A stretch of DNA of 64,000 nucleotides, taken from positions 19,882-83,881 of the forward strand of contig CABRDB010000020.1 of NCBI GenBank assembly GCA_902469555.1. Reading direction: 5' to 3'. This DNA comes from an uncultured Collinsella sp. GTDB lineage: Bacteria; Actinomycetota; Coriobacteriia; Coriobacteriales; Coriobacteriaceae. Below are positions 9,372-21,299 of this stretch, piece after piece (the stretch's first letter is position 1; the number at the start of each line of letters is the position of its first letter). Made by a program: the position numbers and the translations under genes. The notes under the pieces were generated by a model. It did no database searches and was not told the origin of the DNA. It worked only from the letters and a program-made list of their open reading frames with translations.

Positions 9372-10130
9372 ATGCTGATCGAGACTCTTTCGGTCTTTCC
9401 CGAGATGTTTGAGCCCGTCATGTCCACATCGATTTTGGGCCGCGCCCGCAAGGCCGGCCTTTTTGATTTTAAGGCGTATAACCTGCGCGACTGGACGCAC
9501 GACCGCCATCGTACCGTCGATGACGAGCCGTACGGCGGCGGGCAGGGCATGCTCATGAAGGTCGAGCCTATCGCAGAGGCCATCGAGGCCATTAGCGCAG
9601 AGGGTCCGAAGCCGACGGTGGTGTTCTTTACCCCCTGTGGCGAACCTTTTACGCAGCATGTGGCCGAGCGTCTGCTCAAAAGCGAGCGCCTGCTGTTTGT
9701 GTGCAGCCGATACGAGGGTGTCGACGAGCGCGCATATGCGTATGCCGATGAACGTCTGTCGATCGGCGACTATGTGCTCACGGGCGGCGAGCTGCCCGCG
9801 ATGGTCGTTGCCGACGCCGTCGTACGCCTCATCCCCGGCGCCCTTGGTGACGAGATGAGCAACGTGGACGAGTCGTTCTCGACCGCCGAGGACGGAGGCC
9901 TGCTCGAGTACGCGCAGTACACCCGTCCCGCCGAGTTCAACGGCGAGGGCGTTCCTCCGGTGCTCGTGAGCGGCGATCACGCCAAGGTCGATGCCTGGCG
10001 CCGCAAGAATGCCATCGAGCGCACCTGTCGCTGGCGTCCCGACCTGATCGAGGCTGCGCGGCTCACGCCCGAGGAGCGCGCTTACGCGCAGGAGATCCTT
10101 GACGCTTCGTATTCGCAGAGCGAGGAGTGA
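9372..10130 (+). CDS. trmD: tRNA (guanine37-N1)-methyltransferase
   Basis: TrmD methylates G37 next to the anticodon and prevents +1 frameshifting. The SPOUT trefoil-knot residues appear as DEPYGGGQGMLMK, SRYEGVDERA and LSIGDYVLTGGELPAMV. The start ATG follows GGGAGGACA. At 252 residues it has the normal length. The order rimM-trmD is conserved; rplS, which usually follows directly, lies 7.7 kb downstream. Confidence 0.97.
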   Translation: MLIETLSVFPEMFEPVMSTSILGRARKAGLFDFKAYNLRDWTHDRHRTVDDEPYGGGQGMLMKVEPIAEAIEAISAEGPKPTVVFFTPCGEPFTQHVAERLLKSERLLFVCSRYEGVDERAYAYADERLSIGDYVLTGGELPAMVVADAVVRLIPGALGDEMSNVDESFSTAEDGGLLEYAQYTRPAEFNGEGVPPVLVSGDHAKVDAWRRKNAIERTCRWRPDLIEAARLTPEERAYAQEILDASYSQSEE

Positions 10131-10696
10131 GTATGGTTCCTACGCAACATTCCGCGTTGAGGGGCGCTTTTGAGTGGATCGCGGTCATCGCGATCGCGCT
10201 TGTGGCCACCTTCCTGATCCGCACCTTTGTGGTCGAGCCCTTTGTGGTGCCCACCGGCTCTATGGAGGACACAATCGAGATTGGCGACCAGATCCTGGCG
10301 CAAAAGGTGAGCCTCGAGCTCGGTCAGCCCGTCAAGCAGGGCGATATCGTGGTGTTTCACAACCCCGATGGCACCTCCGAGCATGATGTTCTTGTCAAGC
10401 GCGTTATTGCCACGGCCGGCCAGACGGTCGACCTGCAGGATGGCAAGGTGGTCGTTGACGGCCAAGCGCTCGACGAGGACTATACGACGGGCATGAGCTG
10501 GCCACTTTCGGTCCAAGCGCCCGGCGCTCAGGTAAGCTATCCCTACACCGTTCCCGACGGGTGCGTGTGGGTGATGGGCGACAACCGCGAAAACTCTGCC
10601 GACTCACGCTACTTTGGTCCCGTCGATCGCTCTGATTTGATCGCTGTGGCGCTTGTGCGCTACTGGCCGCTCAACCGCATCGGCGCTATCGACTAA
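10127..10696 (+). CDS. lepB: Signal peptidase I
   Basis: LepB cleaves signal peptides of secreted proteins on the outer membrane face of the cytoplasmic membrane. One N-terminal membrane segment (about residues 16-33, WIAVIAIALVATFLIRTF) precedes the catalytic motif PTGSMEDTI with Ser45; the general-base Lys91 is in DVLVKRVIA. Later boxes are VMGDNRENSADSRYFGPV. The GTG at 10127 overlaps the trmD stop; ATG 10133 is an equally possible start. The 189-residue length fits Gram-positive SipS-like enzymes. Confidence 0.95.
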   Translation: MSMVPTQHSALRGAFEWIAVIAIALVATFLIRTFVVEPFVVPTGSMEDTIEIGDQILAQKVSLELGQPVKQGDIVVFHNPDGTSEHDVLVKRVIATAGQTVDLQDGKVVVDGQALDEDYTTGMSWPLSVQAPGAQVSYPYTVPDGCVWVMGDNRENSADSRYFGPVDRSDLIAVALVRYWPLNRIGAID

Positions 10697-10755
10697 AAAC
10701 CGCTATAGTACAGTACCTAACCGTGTAATCGTTTCGACGAGGGGATATTAGAGGC

Positions 10756-11667
10756 ATGAACGCTTCATCGCTTTCCTTCCAAGACATCATCCTGCGCCTC
10801 CAGCAGTACTGGGGCGAGCAGGGCTGCGTCATTATGCAGCCCTATGACTCCGAGGTCGGTGCCGGTACCTTCCATACCGCGACCACGCTGCGCTCGCTCG
10901 GTCCCGCCGAGTGGCGCACCTGCTATGCGCAGCCTTGCCGCCGTCCCGCCGACGGCCGCTACGGCGAGAACCCCAACCGCATGCAGCACTACTATCAGTT
11001 CCAGGTGCTCATCAAGCCCTCGCCGGTCAACGCCCAGGAGCTCTACCTGGGTTCGCTGGCCGCCATTGGCCTGGACCCCAACGACCATGACGTCCGCTTT
11101 GTCGAGGACGACTGGGAGAGTCCGACGCTCGGCGCCTGGGGTCTTGGCTGGGAGGTCTGGCTCAACGGCATGGAGGTCACGCAGTTTACGTACTTCCAGC
11201 AGGTGGGCGGCATCGAGGTCGACCCCGTGCCTGTCGAGATCACCTATGGCCTGGAGCGTATCGCCATGTATGCGCAGGGCGTCAACTCCGTCTACGACCT
11301 GGTGTGGAGCTACCTGCCCGACGGCACGCCCATGACCTATGGCGACGTGTTCCTCGAGAACGAGCGCGAGTTCAGTGCCTATAACTTTGAGGTCGCCAAC
11401 GTCGAGATGATGCGTCAGAAGTTTGACGACTACGAGGCCGAGTGCCATTCCTGCCTGGAGCGCAAGCTTCCGCTGCCGGCGTACGACTGCGTCATGAAGT
11501 GCAGCCACGCCTTCAACCTGCTCGATGCCCGTGGCGCCCTGTCCGCGGTCGAGCGCGCCAACTACATCCTGCGCGTCCGCGCCGTCGCCAAGGCGTGCTG
11601 CGAGGCCTATATGGCCGAGGTCGCCGGAGTCAACGAGAATGCCGACCAGGAAGGCGAGGTGGCGTAA
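10756..11667 (+). CDS. glyQ: Glycyl-tRNA synthetase alpha subunit
   Basis: GlyQ carries the class II catalytic core of the tetrameric (alpha2beta2) enzyme. The sequence contains [25 protein letters not shown] at the start, then [17 protein letters not shown] and [21 protein letters not shown], all highly conserved. Length (303 residues) is normal. TATAGT at 10704-10709 is a possible -10 element, but I see no good -35. It is three bases from glyS. Confidence 0.98.
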   Translation: MNASSLSFQDIILRLQQYWGEQGCVIMQPYDSEVGAGTFHTATTLRSLGPAEWRTCYAQPCRRPADGRYGENPNRMQHYYQFQVLIKPSPVNAQELYLGSLAAIGLDPNDHDVRFVEDDWESPTLGAWGLGWEVWLNGMEVTQFTYFQQVGGIEVDPVPVEITYGLERIAMYAQGVNSVYDLVWSYLPDGTPMTYGDVFLENEREFSAYNFEVANVEMMRQKFDDYEAECHSCLERKLPLPAYDCVMKCSHAFNLLDARGALSAVERANYILRVRAVAKACCEAYMAEVAGVNENADQEGEVA

Positions 11668-11670
11668 GCC

Positions 11671-13767
11671 ATGGCAGACGCTAAGGATTTCCTGTTTGAG
11701 ATCGGTACGGAGGAAATGCCCTCCGCACCGCTGAACAATGCCGTCAAGCAGCTTGGCACCATGATCGCCAAGGGCCTCGACGAGGCCGGTCTGGCCCACG
11801 GCGAGGTCCGCGTGATCTCGAGCCCACGTCGTCTGGCTGCGCTCGTGGCCGACGTCGCCACCGCGACCGATGAGGTTCACGAGGTCAAGCGTGGCCCCGC
11901 GGCCAACATTGCCTTCGACGCTGACGGTAACGCCACCAAGGCCGCCCAGGGCTTTGCCCGCAAGTGCGGTGTGGCTGCCGAGGACCTGGTCCGTCGCGAG
12001 GACACTGACGGTCGCGAGTATGTGTTCGCCGAGAAGAATATTCCCTCCGCACCGGCAACCCCGATTCTGACCGCTCTGTGCGAGAAGACTATTGCCGGCC
12101 TGCAGTGGCCCAACTACCGCAGCCAGCGCTGGGGCCACGAGCACGCGACCTTTGTTCGTCCGGTCCGTTGGATCTGCTGCCTTTTGGGCGAGGATGTTGT
12201 GCCTGTGTCGTTTGCCGACGTGACGAGCGGCAACACCACGCGTGGTCATCGCGTACTTGGCCCTGGTGACCATGTGGTTGCCAGCCCCGCCGTCTACGAG
12301 CAGGTGCTCGAGGACGCCGGCGTGCTTTCTGCCGAGCGTCGTCGTGAGGCCATCCTCGCCGGTATCGCCGAGGTCGAGGCTGCCCGCCCCGGCTGCCATG
12401 TCGATACGCCCAAGAAGGTCTTCGAGGAGGTTATCAACCTCTGCGAGTGGCCGACGGTGCTCGTCGGTACCTTCGATGAGGAGTTCCTCAAGGTCCCGCA
12501 CGAGATCATCTGCGAGTCCATGCTCACCAACCAGCGCTACTTCCCGATCTATGACGGCGAGGGCAAGCTCACGCGTGAGTTCGTGGTCGTCTCCAACAGC
12601 AAGCCCGAGAACGCCGAGCGCGTGATCGACGGCAACGAGCGCGTCGTGCGCGCCCGTCTGGACGACGCAAAGTTCTTCTACGAGGAGGACCTGAAGATCT
12701 CCCTCGACGAATTCCGTGAGCGTCTGGCCAAGGTTGCCTTCCAGGAGAAGCTCGGTAGCGTGCTCGCCAAGTCCGAGCGCATCGAGCAGCTCGCGCTCGC
12801 TATCGCCCGCGAGGCTCATCTGGGCGCCCATCTTGCCGCCGACGCTGCTCGCGCCGCGCACCTGTGCAAGGCAGACCTGGTGTCCAACGCCGTCGTCGAG
12901 TTCACGAGCCAGCAGGGCGTGATGGGCGGTTATTACGCGACCGCGATGGGGGAGAACGACGAGGTCGCCCACGCCATTCGCGATCATTATCGTCCCCGCT
13001 TTGCCGGTGACGAGCTGCCCGAGGGCACCGCTGGCTGCATCGTGGCCTGCGCCGACAAGCTCGATACCATCGCCGGTATCTTTGCCATCGGCGAGCCCCC
13101 GACCGGCTCCTCCGACCCCTACGCGCTGCGTCGTGCCGCTATCGGCATCATCAACATCCTGCGCGACCGTCTGCCGATCGACCCCACGTCGCTCATCGAC
13201 TTCGCCCTCGAGCTTTACAGTGAGCAGGGCATTGAGTTCGACGCCGCCGAGGTCGCCCAGCAGGTTCGCGACTTCTTCCATGGCCGCCTTGTGAGCATGG
13301 CCCGCGACGAAAAGATCCCGGCCGATACCGTTGCCGCCGTCTCCGCGGTGCACATCATCGCCCCGTCCGTCTTCTTCGCCCGCTGCGCCGCGCTCGACGA
13401 GGCCCGCAAGAACGATGCCGAGACCTTCGACAACCTGGCTACCGCCTATGCCCGCGCCGCGCACATCTCCAAGCCCGAGCTGGGTGCGGAGTACGACCGC
13501 AGCCTGATGGGCGAGGCCGAGCTCGCGCTCGCCGACGCCTCCGAGGCCGCTCAGACCGCTGTTGATGCCGCCCTTGCTGCCGAGGATTACCCGGCCGCAT
13601 TTGCCGCCCTTGCAGCTCTGCGTGCCCCCATCGACCGCTTCTTCGACGAGGTTATGGTCATGGACAAGGACGAGCAGCTCCGCGATAATCGCCTTAAGCT
13701 GCTCAACCGCTTCGAGGCCGTTTTCTCCGGCATCGCCAACATCGGTGAGCTTGCCCGCAAAAAGTAA
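11671..13767 (+). CDS. glyS: Glycyl-tRNA synthetase beta subunit
   Basis: GlyS recognises tRNA-Gly and completes the bacterial alpha2beta2 enzyme. The N-terminus LFEIGTEEMPSAPL, the ISSPRRLAALV segment and CESMLTNQRYFPIYD are family hallmarks. A central part resembling an HD domain and a C-terminal anticodon-binding region (FFDEVMVMDKDEQLRDNRLKLL) follow. The length of 698 residues is typical. It starts three bases after glyQ. Confidence 0.98.
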   Translation: MADAKDFLFEIGTEEMPSAPLNNAVKQLGTMIAKGLDEAGLAHGEVRVISSPRRLAALVADVATATDEVHEVKRGPAANIAFDADGNATKAAQGFARKCGVAAEDLVRREDTDGREYVFAEKNIPSAPATPILTALCEKTIAGLQWPNYRSQRWGHEHATFVRPVRWICCLLGEDVVPVSFADVTSGNTTRGHRVLGPGDHVVASPAVYEQVLEDAGVLSAERRREAILAGIAEVEAARPGCHVDTPKKVFEEVINLCEWPTVLVGTFDEEFLKVPHEIICESMLTNQRYFPIYDGEGKLTREFVVVSNSKPENAERVIDGNERVVRARLDDAKFFYEEDLKISLDEFRERLAKVAFQEKLGSVLAKSERIEQLALAIAREAHLGAHLAADAARAAHLCKADLVSNAVVEFTSQQGVMGGYYATAMGENDEVAHAIRDHYRPRFAGDELPEGTAGCIVACADKLDTIAGIFAIGEPPTGSSDPYALRRAAIGIINILRDRLPIDPTSLIDFALELYSEQGIEFDAAEVAQQVRDFFHGRLVSMARDEKIPADTVAAVSAVHIIAPSVFFARCAALDEARKNDAETFDNLATAYARAAHISKPELGAEYDRSLMGEAELALADASEAAQTAVDAALAAEDYPAAFAALAALRAPIDRFFDEVMVMDKDEQLRDNRLKLLNRFEAVFSGIANIGELARKK

Positions 13768-13801
13768 GCCAGCCTGCGCGTAAGCGCAAAAGGAGCCCCG
13801 C

Positions 13802-14668
13802 ATGGATTGCCCGGTCGCCGTTCGTCCCACCGTTATCGTTATCTCCGACTCTCTCGGCGATACCGCTTGTGAGGTGGTGCTTGCGGCGTCCGGGCAATTT
13901 GATGAAGGGGCTTTTCGCGTTTTGCGCCTGCCCAAGGTGGCCTCCGTGGAGCAGGTCAAGTCATTTGTGGGGCCGCGCGTCGATGCCGACCATCGCGATA
14001 TCGCCGTGTTCCACACCATTGTCGATCCGGCCCTTCGTGCTCGTGTGCTCGACTACTTGGGCATGCTGCACATTCGCTCGGTCGACCTGATCGGTCCGAC
14101 GCTCGCCGTGCTGTCGTCGCTCGTCGGCGTGCCGCCCAAGGGCGTTGCGGGCGTGATTCACAAGACCGATGACCGCTATTTCCATCGTATCGAGGCCATG
14201 GAGTATTTCGTTGAGCACGATGACGGGCGCGGTTGTGACGATCTGTCGGGTGCCGATATCGTGCTACTGGGCGTATCGCGCACGTCCAAGACGCCGCTGT
14301 CGATGTATTTGGCCTATCAAGGTTACAAGGTTGCCAATGTTCCGTTGGCCCATGGCATGGAGCCGCCGAAGTCGATTTACGAGGTCGACCCGATGCGCCT
14401 GTTCGGCCTGATTTCGACCGTCGATGTGATTTCCGAAATTCGCGATAGCCGCTTGGGCGATGACTACGCCCGTGCCGTTGCCGGCTCCTATGCCGAGCCC
14501 GAGAGCGTGCGCAGCGAGCTCGAGGAAGCTCGTGCCCTCATGAAGCGCCTAGGCTGCTTTGTGGTGCGTACCGACGGCAAGGCCATCGAGGAAAGCGCTG
14601 CCGAGATCATTAGCAACTTGGAGGAAATCCAAGAAGCTCGCGCCCGCCGAGCCACCCGCCGCGCCTAA
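13802..14668 (+). CDS. Pyruvate, phosphate dikinase regulatory protein (kinase/phosphorylase)
   Basis: PPDK regulatory protein switches PPDK off by ADP-dependent phosphorylation of an active-site Thr and on by Pi-dependent removal. The 288-residue sequence has the DUF299 features VISDSLGDTACEV at the N-terminus and the P-loop-like GVSRTSKTPLSMYLAYQGYK near residue 157. AHGMEPPKSIYEVD follows. It lies between glyS and ppdK, beside its presumed target. The ATG follows AAAAGGAG. Confidence 0.95.
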   Translation: MDCPVAVRPTVIVISDSLGDTACEVVLAASGQFDEGAFRVLRLPKVASVEQVKSFVGPRVDADHRDIAVFHTIVDPALRARVLDYLGMLHIRSVDLIGPTLAVLSSLVGVPPKGVAGVIHKTDDRYFHRIEAMEYFVEHDDGRGCDDLSGADIVLLGVSRTSKTPLSMYLAYQGYKVANVPLAHGMEPPKSIYEVDPMRLFGLISTVDVISEIRDSRLGDDYARAVAGSYAEPESVRSELEEARALMKRLGCFVVRTDGKAIEESAAEIISNLEEIQEARARRATRRA

Positions 14669-14746
14669 TATTAGTAGCATTTTGATAAAGCGATTTAGCA
14701 AAAACATCGCATCTGACCTGCTTTTTATTGTGTTGGTATCTTCATA

Positions 14747-14797
14747 AGGTAACCAACTTTACCTACCGTTTACCGCCAGTTTTAGCACGTTTACCAA
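14747..14797. promoter_or_regulatory. Cluster of TTACC half-sites upstream of ppdK
   Basis: AGGTAA and TTACCT form a perfect inverted repeat with a 6-base spacer (14747-14764). Two further TTACC copies follow, each inside GTTTACC. The forward copies begin at 14759, 14770 and 14791, so they are spaced by 11 and 21 bases, close to one and two helical turns. A weak promoter (TTTAGC 14781-14786, 17 bases, TATCCT 14804-14809) overlaps the last site. The 249-base gap between the regulator gene and ppdK holds no gene. A transcription-factor operator is inferred only from repeat geometry. Confidence 0.4.
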
Positions 14798-14917
14798 ACC
14801 GCGTATCCTCTGCCCAAGCCCGTTCAAATCCGGCCGTATAGTTCCCTCACGGCCCGCATCCGGCGGGTCGATTCGTTACCACGGTCGTGCGCGTAAGCGC
14901 ATGGAAGGGGAAGTATC

Positions 14918-17668
<2,751 letters not shown>

Positions 17669-17708
17669 CGTTTTGGGTATAGACGCCTAGCGTAGCCCCC
17701 TTCATGCC

Positions 17709-17732
17709 GCCCGCCTCATTCGTGAGGCGGGC
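17709..17732 (+). terminator. Hairpin after ppdK, probable terminator
   Basis: A perfect 10-pair stem GCCCGCCTCA / TGAGGCGGGC closes a TTCG tetraloop 40 bases past the ppdK stop. No uninterrupted T-run follows directly, although T-rich sequence begins about 16 bases later, so termination is likely but not certain. Confidence 0.55.
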
Positions 17733-17780
17733 AGTTATCATGTGCGGGTTTTGTCTTTTTGTCTGCGTAAAAAATTGTTC

Positions 17781-17808
17781 TTGCAGCAGAAACCCGCGCG
17801 TGTATACT
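17781..17808 (+). promoter_or_regulatory. Promoter of rplS
   Basis: TTGCAG (17781-17786), 16-base spacer, TATACT (17803-17808). A transcript from here would have a leader of about 62 bases containing the hairpin at 17830-17853. Confidence 0.7.
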
Positions 17809-17829
17809 CGAATACGTTTGTTCAACTAC

Positions 17830-17853
17830 GTGCCGGCCAAGGTGGTACGGCAC
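17830..17853 (+). promoter_or_regulatory. Hairpin in the rplS mRNA leader
   Basis: GTGCCG and CGGCAC pair perfectly around a 12-base loop, 25 bases before the rplS start. The position matches that of the L19 leader hairpins known in Firmicutes, but the sequence similarity was not tested, so autoregulation by L19 is only a suggestion. Confidence 0.4.
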
Positions 17854-17877
17854 CTCTAGAAGAGTAAGGAATTGCAC

Positions 17878-18219
17878 ATGGATTACATCCGCGCAATCGA
17901 GCGTCAGCAGATCCGCGAGGACATTCCTCAGGTTCGCGTCGCCGACAACGTCAAGGTTCACTACCGCATTAAGGAAGGCGACCGCGAGCGCATCCAGGTC
18001 TTCCAGGGCGACGTCATCCGCATGGCCGGCGCCGGTGCCCGCGAGACCTTCACCGTCCGCAAGATGTCCTTCGGTGTCGGTGTTGAGCGTACCTTCCCGC
18101 TTCACAGCCCCAAGATCGCCAAGCTCGAGGTCGTTCGTCATGGTCGCGTCCGTCGCGCCAAGCTGTACTACCTCCGCGACAAGGTGGGCAAGGCTGCTCG
18201 CATCCCCGAGAAGCGCTAA
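17878..18219 (+). CDS. rplS: 50S ribosomal protein L19
   Basis: L19 lies at the 30S-50S interface. The 113-residue sequence includes [43 protein letters not shown] and [11 protein letters not shown], a clear L19. ATG 17878 with AGAGTAAGGA upstream is preferred; TTG 17872 would add two residues. The gene stands alone between its promoter and a strong terminator, separated from its usual trmD neighbour by the lepB-glyQS-ppdK block. Confidence 0.97.
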   Translation: MDYIRAIERQQIREDIPQVRVADNVKVHYRIKEGDRERIQVFQGDVIRMAGAGARETFTVRKMSFGVGVERTFPLHSPKIAKLEVVRHGRVRRAKLYYLRDKVGKAARIPEKR

Positions 18220-18253
18220 GAAGATCGCAGCGTCTGTCCACTCGTTTGGACAC

Positions 18254-18285
18254 AAGGGTCACCTTCGGGTGGCCCTTCTTTTTAT
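18254..18285 (+). terminator. Intrinsic terminator of rplS
   Basis: A 10-pair stem AAGGGTCACC / GGTGGCCCTT with a TTCG loop, followed by CTTTTTAT. Confidence 0.85.
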
Positions 18286-18312
18286 CTGATTTGCATGCAA
18301 GGAGGGCCTGGT

Positions 18313-19101
18313 ATGGCCAACATGACGAGCTCGGTTTCGGCATCGCAGGTTGCCGGTGAGTTGGCGAGCGCTACGTTTGAGGAGATTCCCGCCCTCGTGG
18401 AGCATTATCGCGAGGACCCGCGCCAGCAGGTGATCAAGGCTTGTGAACGCGCCCTCAAACGCCATGCCAAAGAGCTTGCCGAGCGCGAGCGCGTCAATGA
18501 CATGTACGAGCTTATGCATGAGCTTGGCGGCGATGGGGTGGTCGTTGGTGTCGACGAGGTGGGTCGCGGATCGGTGGCCGGTCCTTTGACGGTGTGCGCC
18601 GTCTGTCTTCCTATGGAGCCGCACGTTTGGGGTATCAACGATTCCAAAAAGCTCACGCCGGCGCGCCGAGAGTTGCTCTCAGTGAAGATTGCCGAGGTGG
18701 CGACGGCGATCGGTTTTTGCCATATTGCGCCGAAGGATATCGATGAGATGGGCATGGCCCGTGCTATCCGTACCGCCGTTGCGGGCGCCGTGGCCGATAC
18801 GGGACTTGAACCCGACTGCGTCCTCATGGATGGCAACCCCTTGGGCGCCGTTCCCAACGAGCGCGACGTGGTGAAGGGCGATGCCAAAATCGCCTGCATC
18901 GCCGCGGCGTCCATCATGGCCAAGGTCACGCGTGACGAGATGATGGTCGAGTACGACGCCGAGTACCCCGAGTATCATCTAGCCGAGTCGAAGGGCTACG
19001 CAAGCCCCGAGCACATCGAGGCGATTCGCAAACATGGACTTTGTCCGCTGCACCGCGTGAGCTTTTGCGGAAACTTTCTGCAGACTGAGCGCCTTTTCTA
19101 G
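18313..19101 (+). CDS. rnhB: Ribonuclease HII
   Basis: RNase HII cuts at ribonucleotides in DNA and at RNA-DNA hybrids. Catalytic motifs are VVGVDEVGRGSVAGPL near residue 77 (Asp-Glu pair), INDSKKLTPARRE and, later, CVLMDGNPLGAVP. The C-terminal YASPEHIEAIRKHGLCPLHR is conserved. About 70 residues precede the core, typical of Gram-positive RnhB. ATG 18313 follows AAGGAGGGCCTG; ATG 18295 lies upstream of that site and is less likely. Confidence 0.96.
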   Translation: MANMTSSVSASQVAGELASATFEEIPALVEHYREDPRQQVIKACERALKRHAKELAERERVNDMYELMHELGGDGVVVGVDEVGRGSVAGPLTVCAVCLPMEPHVWGINDSKKLTPARRELLSVKIAEVATAIGFCHIAPKDIDEMGMARAIRTAVAGAVADTGLEPDCVLMDGNPLGAVPNERDVVKGDAKIACIAAASIMAKVTRDEMMVEYDAEYPEYHLAESKGYASPEHIEAIRKHGLCPLHRVSFCGNFLQTERLF

Positions 19102-19150
19102 GTCAATTGTGGAGACAGGGACCCCTGGCGTTTTATAAACCTGCTGGTAG

Positions 19151-19192
19151 CGGGCCGTGTGCAACGTGATTGTTGCGTACGGCCCGTTTTTT
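19151..19192 (+). terminator. Intrinsic terminator of rnhB
   Basis: A 15-pair stem (CGGGCCGTGTGCAAC with GTTGCGTACGGCCCG, two wobbles) and 6-base loop are followed by TTTTTT. Confidence 0.88.
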
Positions 19193-19290
19193 GTTGGCAT
19201 TTGGTCAGCTTTTGGTTTGCTTCCGGTACTTACCCGCATGAAAGGTGCCCTCATCATCGGGGCAATGCAGTGTGCGGGAAAGGAGACCCC

Positions 19291-19776
19291 ATGAGTGCCG
19301 CAAGCAAAAAGAGCAAGACGCAGCGGCTCAAGGAGCGTTGGGAAAACGGCGAGCTCGACTGCGGGGCGATGACGCCCGAGTTTATCAAGGGACTCAGTCC
19401 CCGCGAGCTGGGCATGCTGGGCGAGCTGATCACCATCGACTACTTTAACGAGCGCGGCTACACCTTGCTGGAACAGGGTTATCGTTGCACCGAGGGCGAG
19501 GCCGATCTGGTGCTGCTTGATGAGCTCGACGATGTCGTGGTGATGGCCGAGGTCAAGACCAGACGCGTCGCCCTGGATTGCACCACGCGGGTCTTTCCCG
19601 AGGAAGCCGTGGACGCCCAAAAGCAACGCCGCTACCGCCGCATCGCAAGTTGCTATCTCATGGAGCATTATCCGCTCAAGGCGATTCGCTTCGATGCCGT
19701 GGGTGTCACCATTCGCGGCGGGCATATCGCCGAGATCGAGCATCAGTACAACGCGTTCGATTGGCAGGTGTCGTGA
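19291..19776 (+). CDS. UPF0102 (YraN-like) nuclease-fold protein
   Basis: A 161-residue protein whose core resembles the PD-(D/E)xK fold: LGMLGELITIDYFNERGYTLL, then EGEADLVLLDELDDVVVMAEVKTR (Asp and ExK of the putative active site). The first 45 residues are an extra charged N-terminal part. ATG 19291 has AAAGGAG upstream; the longer frame opening at 19159 runs through the rnhB terminator and is not credible. YraN is conserved between rnhB and comM; its role is unknown, with repair or recombination often proposed. Confidence 0.85.
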   Translation: MSAASKKSKTQRLKERWENGELDCGAMTPEFIKGLSPRELGMLGELITIDYFNERGYTLLEQGYRCTEGEADLVLLDELDDVVVMAEVKTRRVALDCTTRVFPEEAVDAQKQRRYRRIASCYLMEHYPLKAIRFDAVGVTIRGGHIAEIEHQYNAFDWQVS

Positions 19777-21299
19777 TGGCGTTCGAGACGTTTGCCGTTC
19801 ACGCGGCCTGCATCCGCGGCGTCGAGGCGATTCACGTCACGGTCGAGGTCTCGCTTGCCGGCGGCGTTCCGGGCATTCAGATGCTCGGCATCCCGAGTAT
19901 GGAGGTGATGGAGTCGCGTGGTCGCATTCGCTGTGCGATGCGCTCCGCCGGGTTCGAGATCCCACGCTCGGGCATTACGGTCAATCTGGCACCTGGCGAT
20001 ATTCGCAAGACCGGTAGCGGCTTTGATCTTCCCATCGCCATCGCGGTATTGGCGGCCGATGGTCAGATTCCCCGCGACAACCTCGATCGTTGTCTTATCG
20101 CCGGTGAGCTTGGCTTGGACGGTACGGTGCTTCCCGTCAAGGGCGAGGTGGCGTTTCAGTTATTGGCGCGTGATTTGGGGCTGTCTTTTATCGCCGGCAG
20201 ATCAGACCAGCATGTGCCACTCGCGGGCGTGGATTGCGGATTCATAGATCATTTGTCTCAGCTTGCCCATGGCATGGGCGATGCCGCGCGGCATTATCTG
20301 GATTCCGAGGGTGTGGAGGCTACTTTTGAGCCCGAACTCGACTATGCCGACGTGCTGGGGCAGGAGGTTGCCAAACGCGGCATGGCACTGGCGGCAGCGG
20401 GTGAGCTCGGTTTGCTTATGATCGGGTCCCCGGGATCGGGCAAGACGATGCTTGCGCGCCGTATGACTGGCATTCTGCCTGAGCTTTCCGTTGAGGATCA
20501 GCAGGAGGCACTGTGCATCCATTCGGTCTTGGGCGAGAACATCGATGGCTTATTGGCAGGTCATCGGCCGTTTCGAAGCCCCCATCACAGTATTTCGACC
20601 GCAGGCCTTATCGGCGGCGGGCGCCCGGTGCACCCGGGTGAGATTAGCCTTGCTCATGGCGGCGTGCTCTTTTTGGACGAGCTTGCCGAGTTTCCCACGG
20701 GTGTGCTGCAGACGCTGCGTCAGCCCATCGAACGCGGCTATGTGAGGATCGTACGCGTCGACGGGGCCTTTACCTTCCCGTCGCGCTTTCAGCTGCTCGC
20801 TGCGAGCAATCCCTGCCCCTGCGGCTTTTTGGGCGACCGCGAGGTGCCGTGCCGCTGCTCGGCATCGATGGTCGAGCGCTATCGGGCAAAGCTGCGCGGT
20901 CCTTTGGCCGACCGTATCGACATGATGATCGATGTGACCCGTCCCGATCCCCAGGTGATTATCGAGGGCGCGGAGGGTATGTCGTCGGCCGAGTTACGTG
21001 ACTACGTTGTGCGCGGTCGCGCTTTTCGCACCTGGCGCGAGTCTCGTATGGACGATGCGGATGCCGAGGCCGAGGATGACGAGACGCGGTCCATTGACGG
21101 CGTCGTTTCGACCTTTGAGCTCGATGATGCTGCCGAGAAATGCGTACTCGGTCTGTCCAAACGCACGCATCTCACAGGGCGTGGCATCGTGCGCCTGGTT
21201 CGCATTGCGCGCACGATCGCAGATGTCGCCGAGAGCGAGCAAGTGACGCAGGACCACGCGCTCGAGGCGGCGATGTACCAGGGAAGGAGGGACCAATGA
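19776..21299 (+). CDS. comM: ComM / YifB-family Mg-chelatase-like AAA+ ATPase
   Basis: ComM is a hexameric helicase that promotes branch migration during natural transformation. The 507-residue protein has an N-terminal Lon-like part (SLAGGVPGIQMLGIPS; GSGFDLPIAIAVLAADG), Walker A GSPGSGKTMLARR, Walker B GVLFLDELAEF, and the family-specific NPCPCGFLGD Cys segment. ATG 19776 overlaps the yraN stop by one base; GTG 19773 is an alternative start. It is followed by dprA with ATGA overlap, a DNA-processing pair. Confidence 0.93.
   Translation: MAFETFAVHAACIRGVEAIHVTVEVSLAGGVPGIQMLGIPSMEVMESRGRIRCAMRSAGFEIPRSGITVNLAPGDIRKTGSGFDLPIAIAVLAADGQIPRDNLDRCLIAGELGLDGTVLPVKGEVAFQLLARDLGLSFIAGRSDQHVPLAGVDCGFIDHLSQLAHGMGDAARHYLDSEGVEATFEPELDYADVLGQEVAKRGMALAAAGELGLLMIGSPGSGKTMLARRMTGILPELSVEDQQEALCIHSVLGENIDGLLAGHRPFRSPHHSISTAGLIGGGRPVHPGEISLAHGGVLFLDELAEFPTGVLQTLRQPIERGYVRIVRVDGAFTFPSRFQLLAASNPCPCGFLGDREVPCRCSASMVERYRAKLRGPLADRIDMMIDVTRPDPQVIIEGAEGMSSAELRDYVVRGRAFRTWRESRMDDADAEAEDDETRSIDGVVSTFELDDAAEKCVLGLSKRTHLTGRGIVRLVRIARTIADVAESEQVTQDHALEAAMYQGRRDQ

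Noticed and set aside
10765-14019. 1084-residue open frame on the minus strand, opposite glyQ-glyS
   Set aside because: Both glyQ and glyS are unmistakable on the plus strand; the antisense translation is low-complexity and spans two real genes and their junction.
14805-14835. tRNA-like T-loop sequence GTTCAAATCC upstream of ppdK
   Set aside because: The flanking bases do not form a T-stem, and no acceptor, D or anticodon arm can be drawn around it. No tRNA or rRNA gene was found in the window.
19159-19290. Upstream extension of the yraN frame
   Set aside because: It would start inside the rnhB terminator hairpin; the ATG at 19291 has a good ribosome-binding site.
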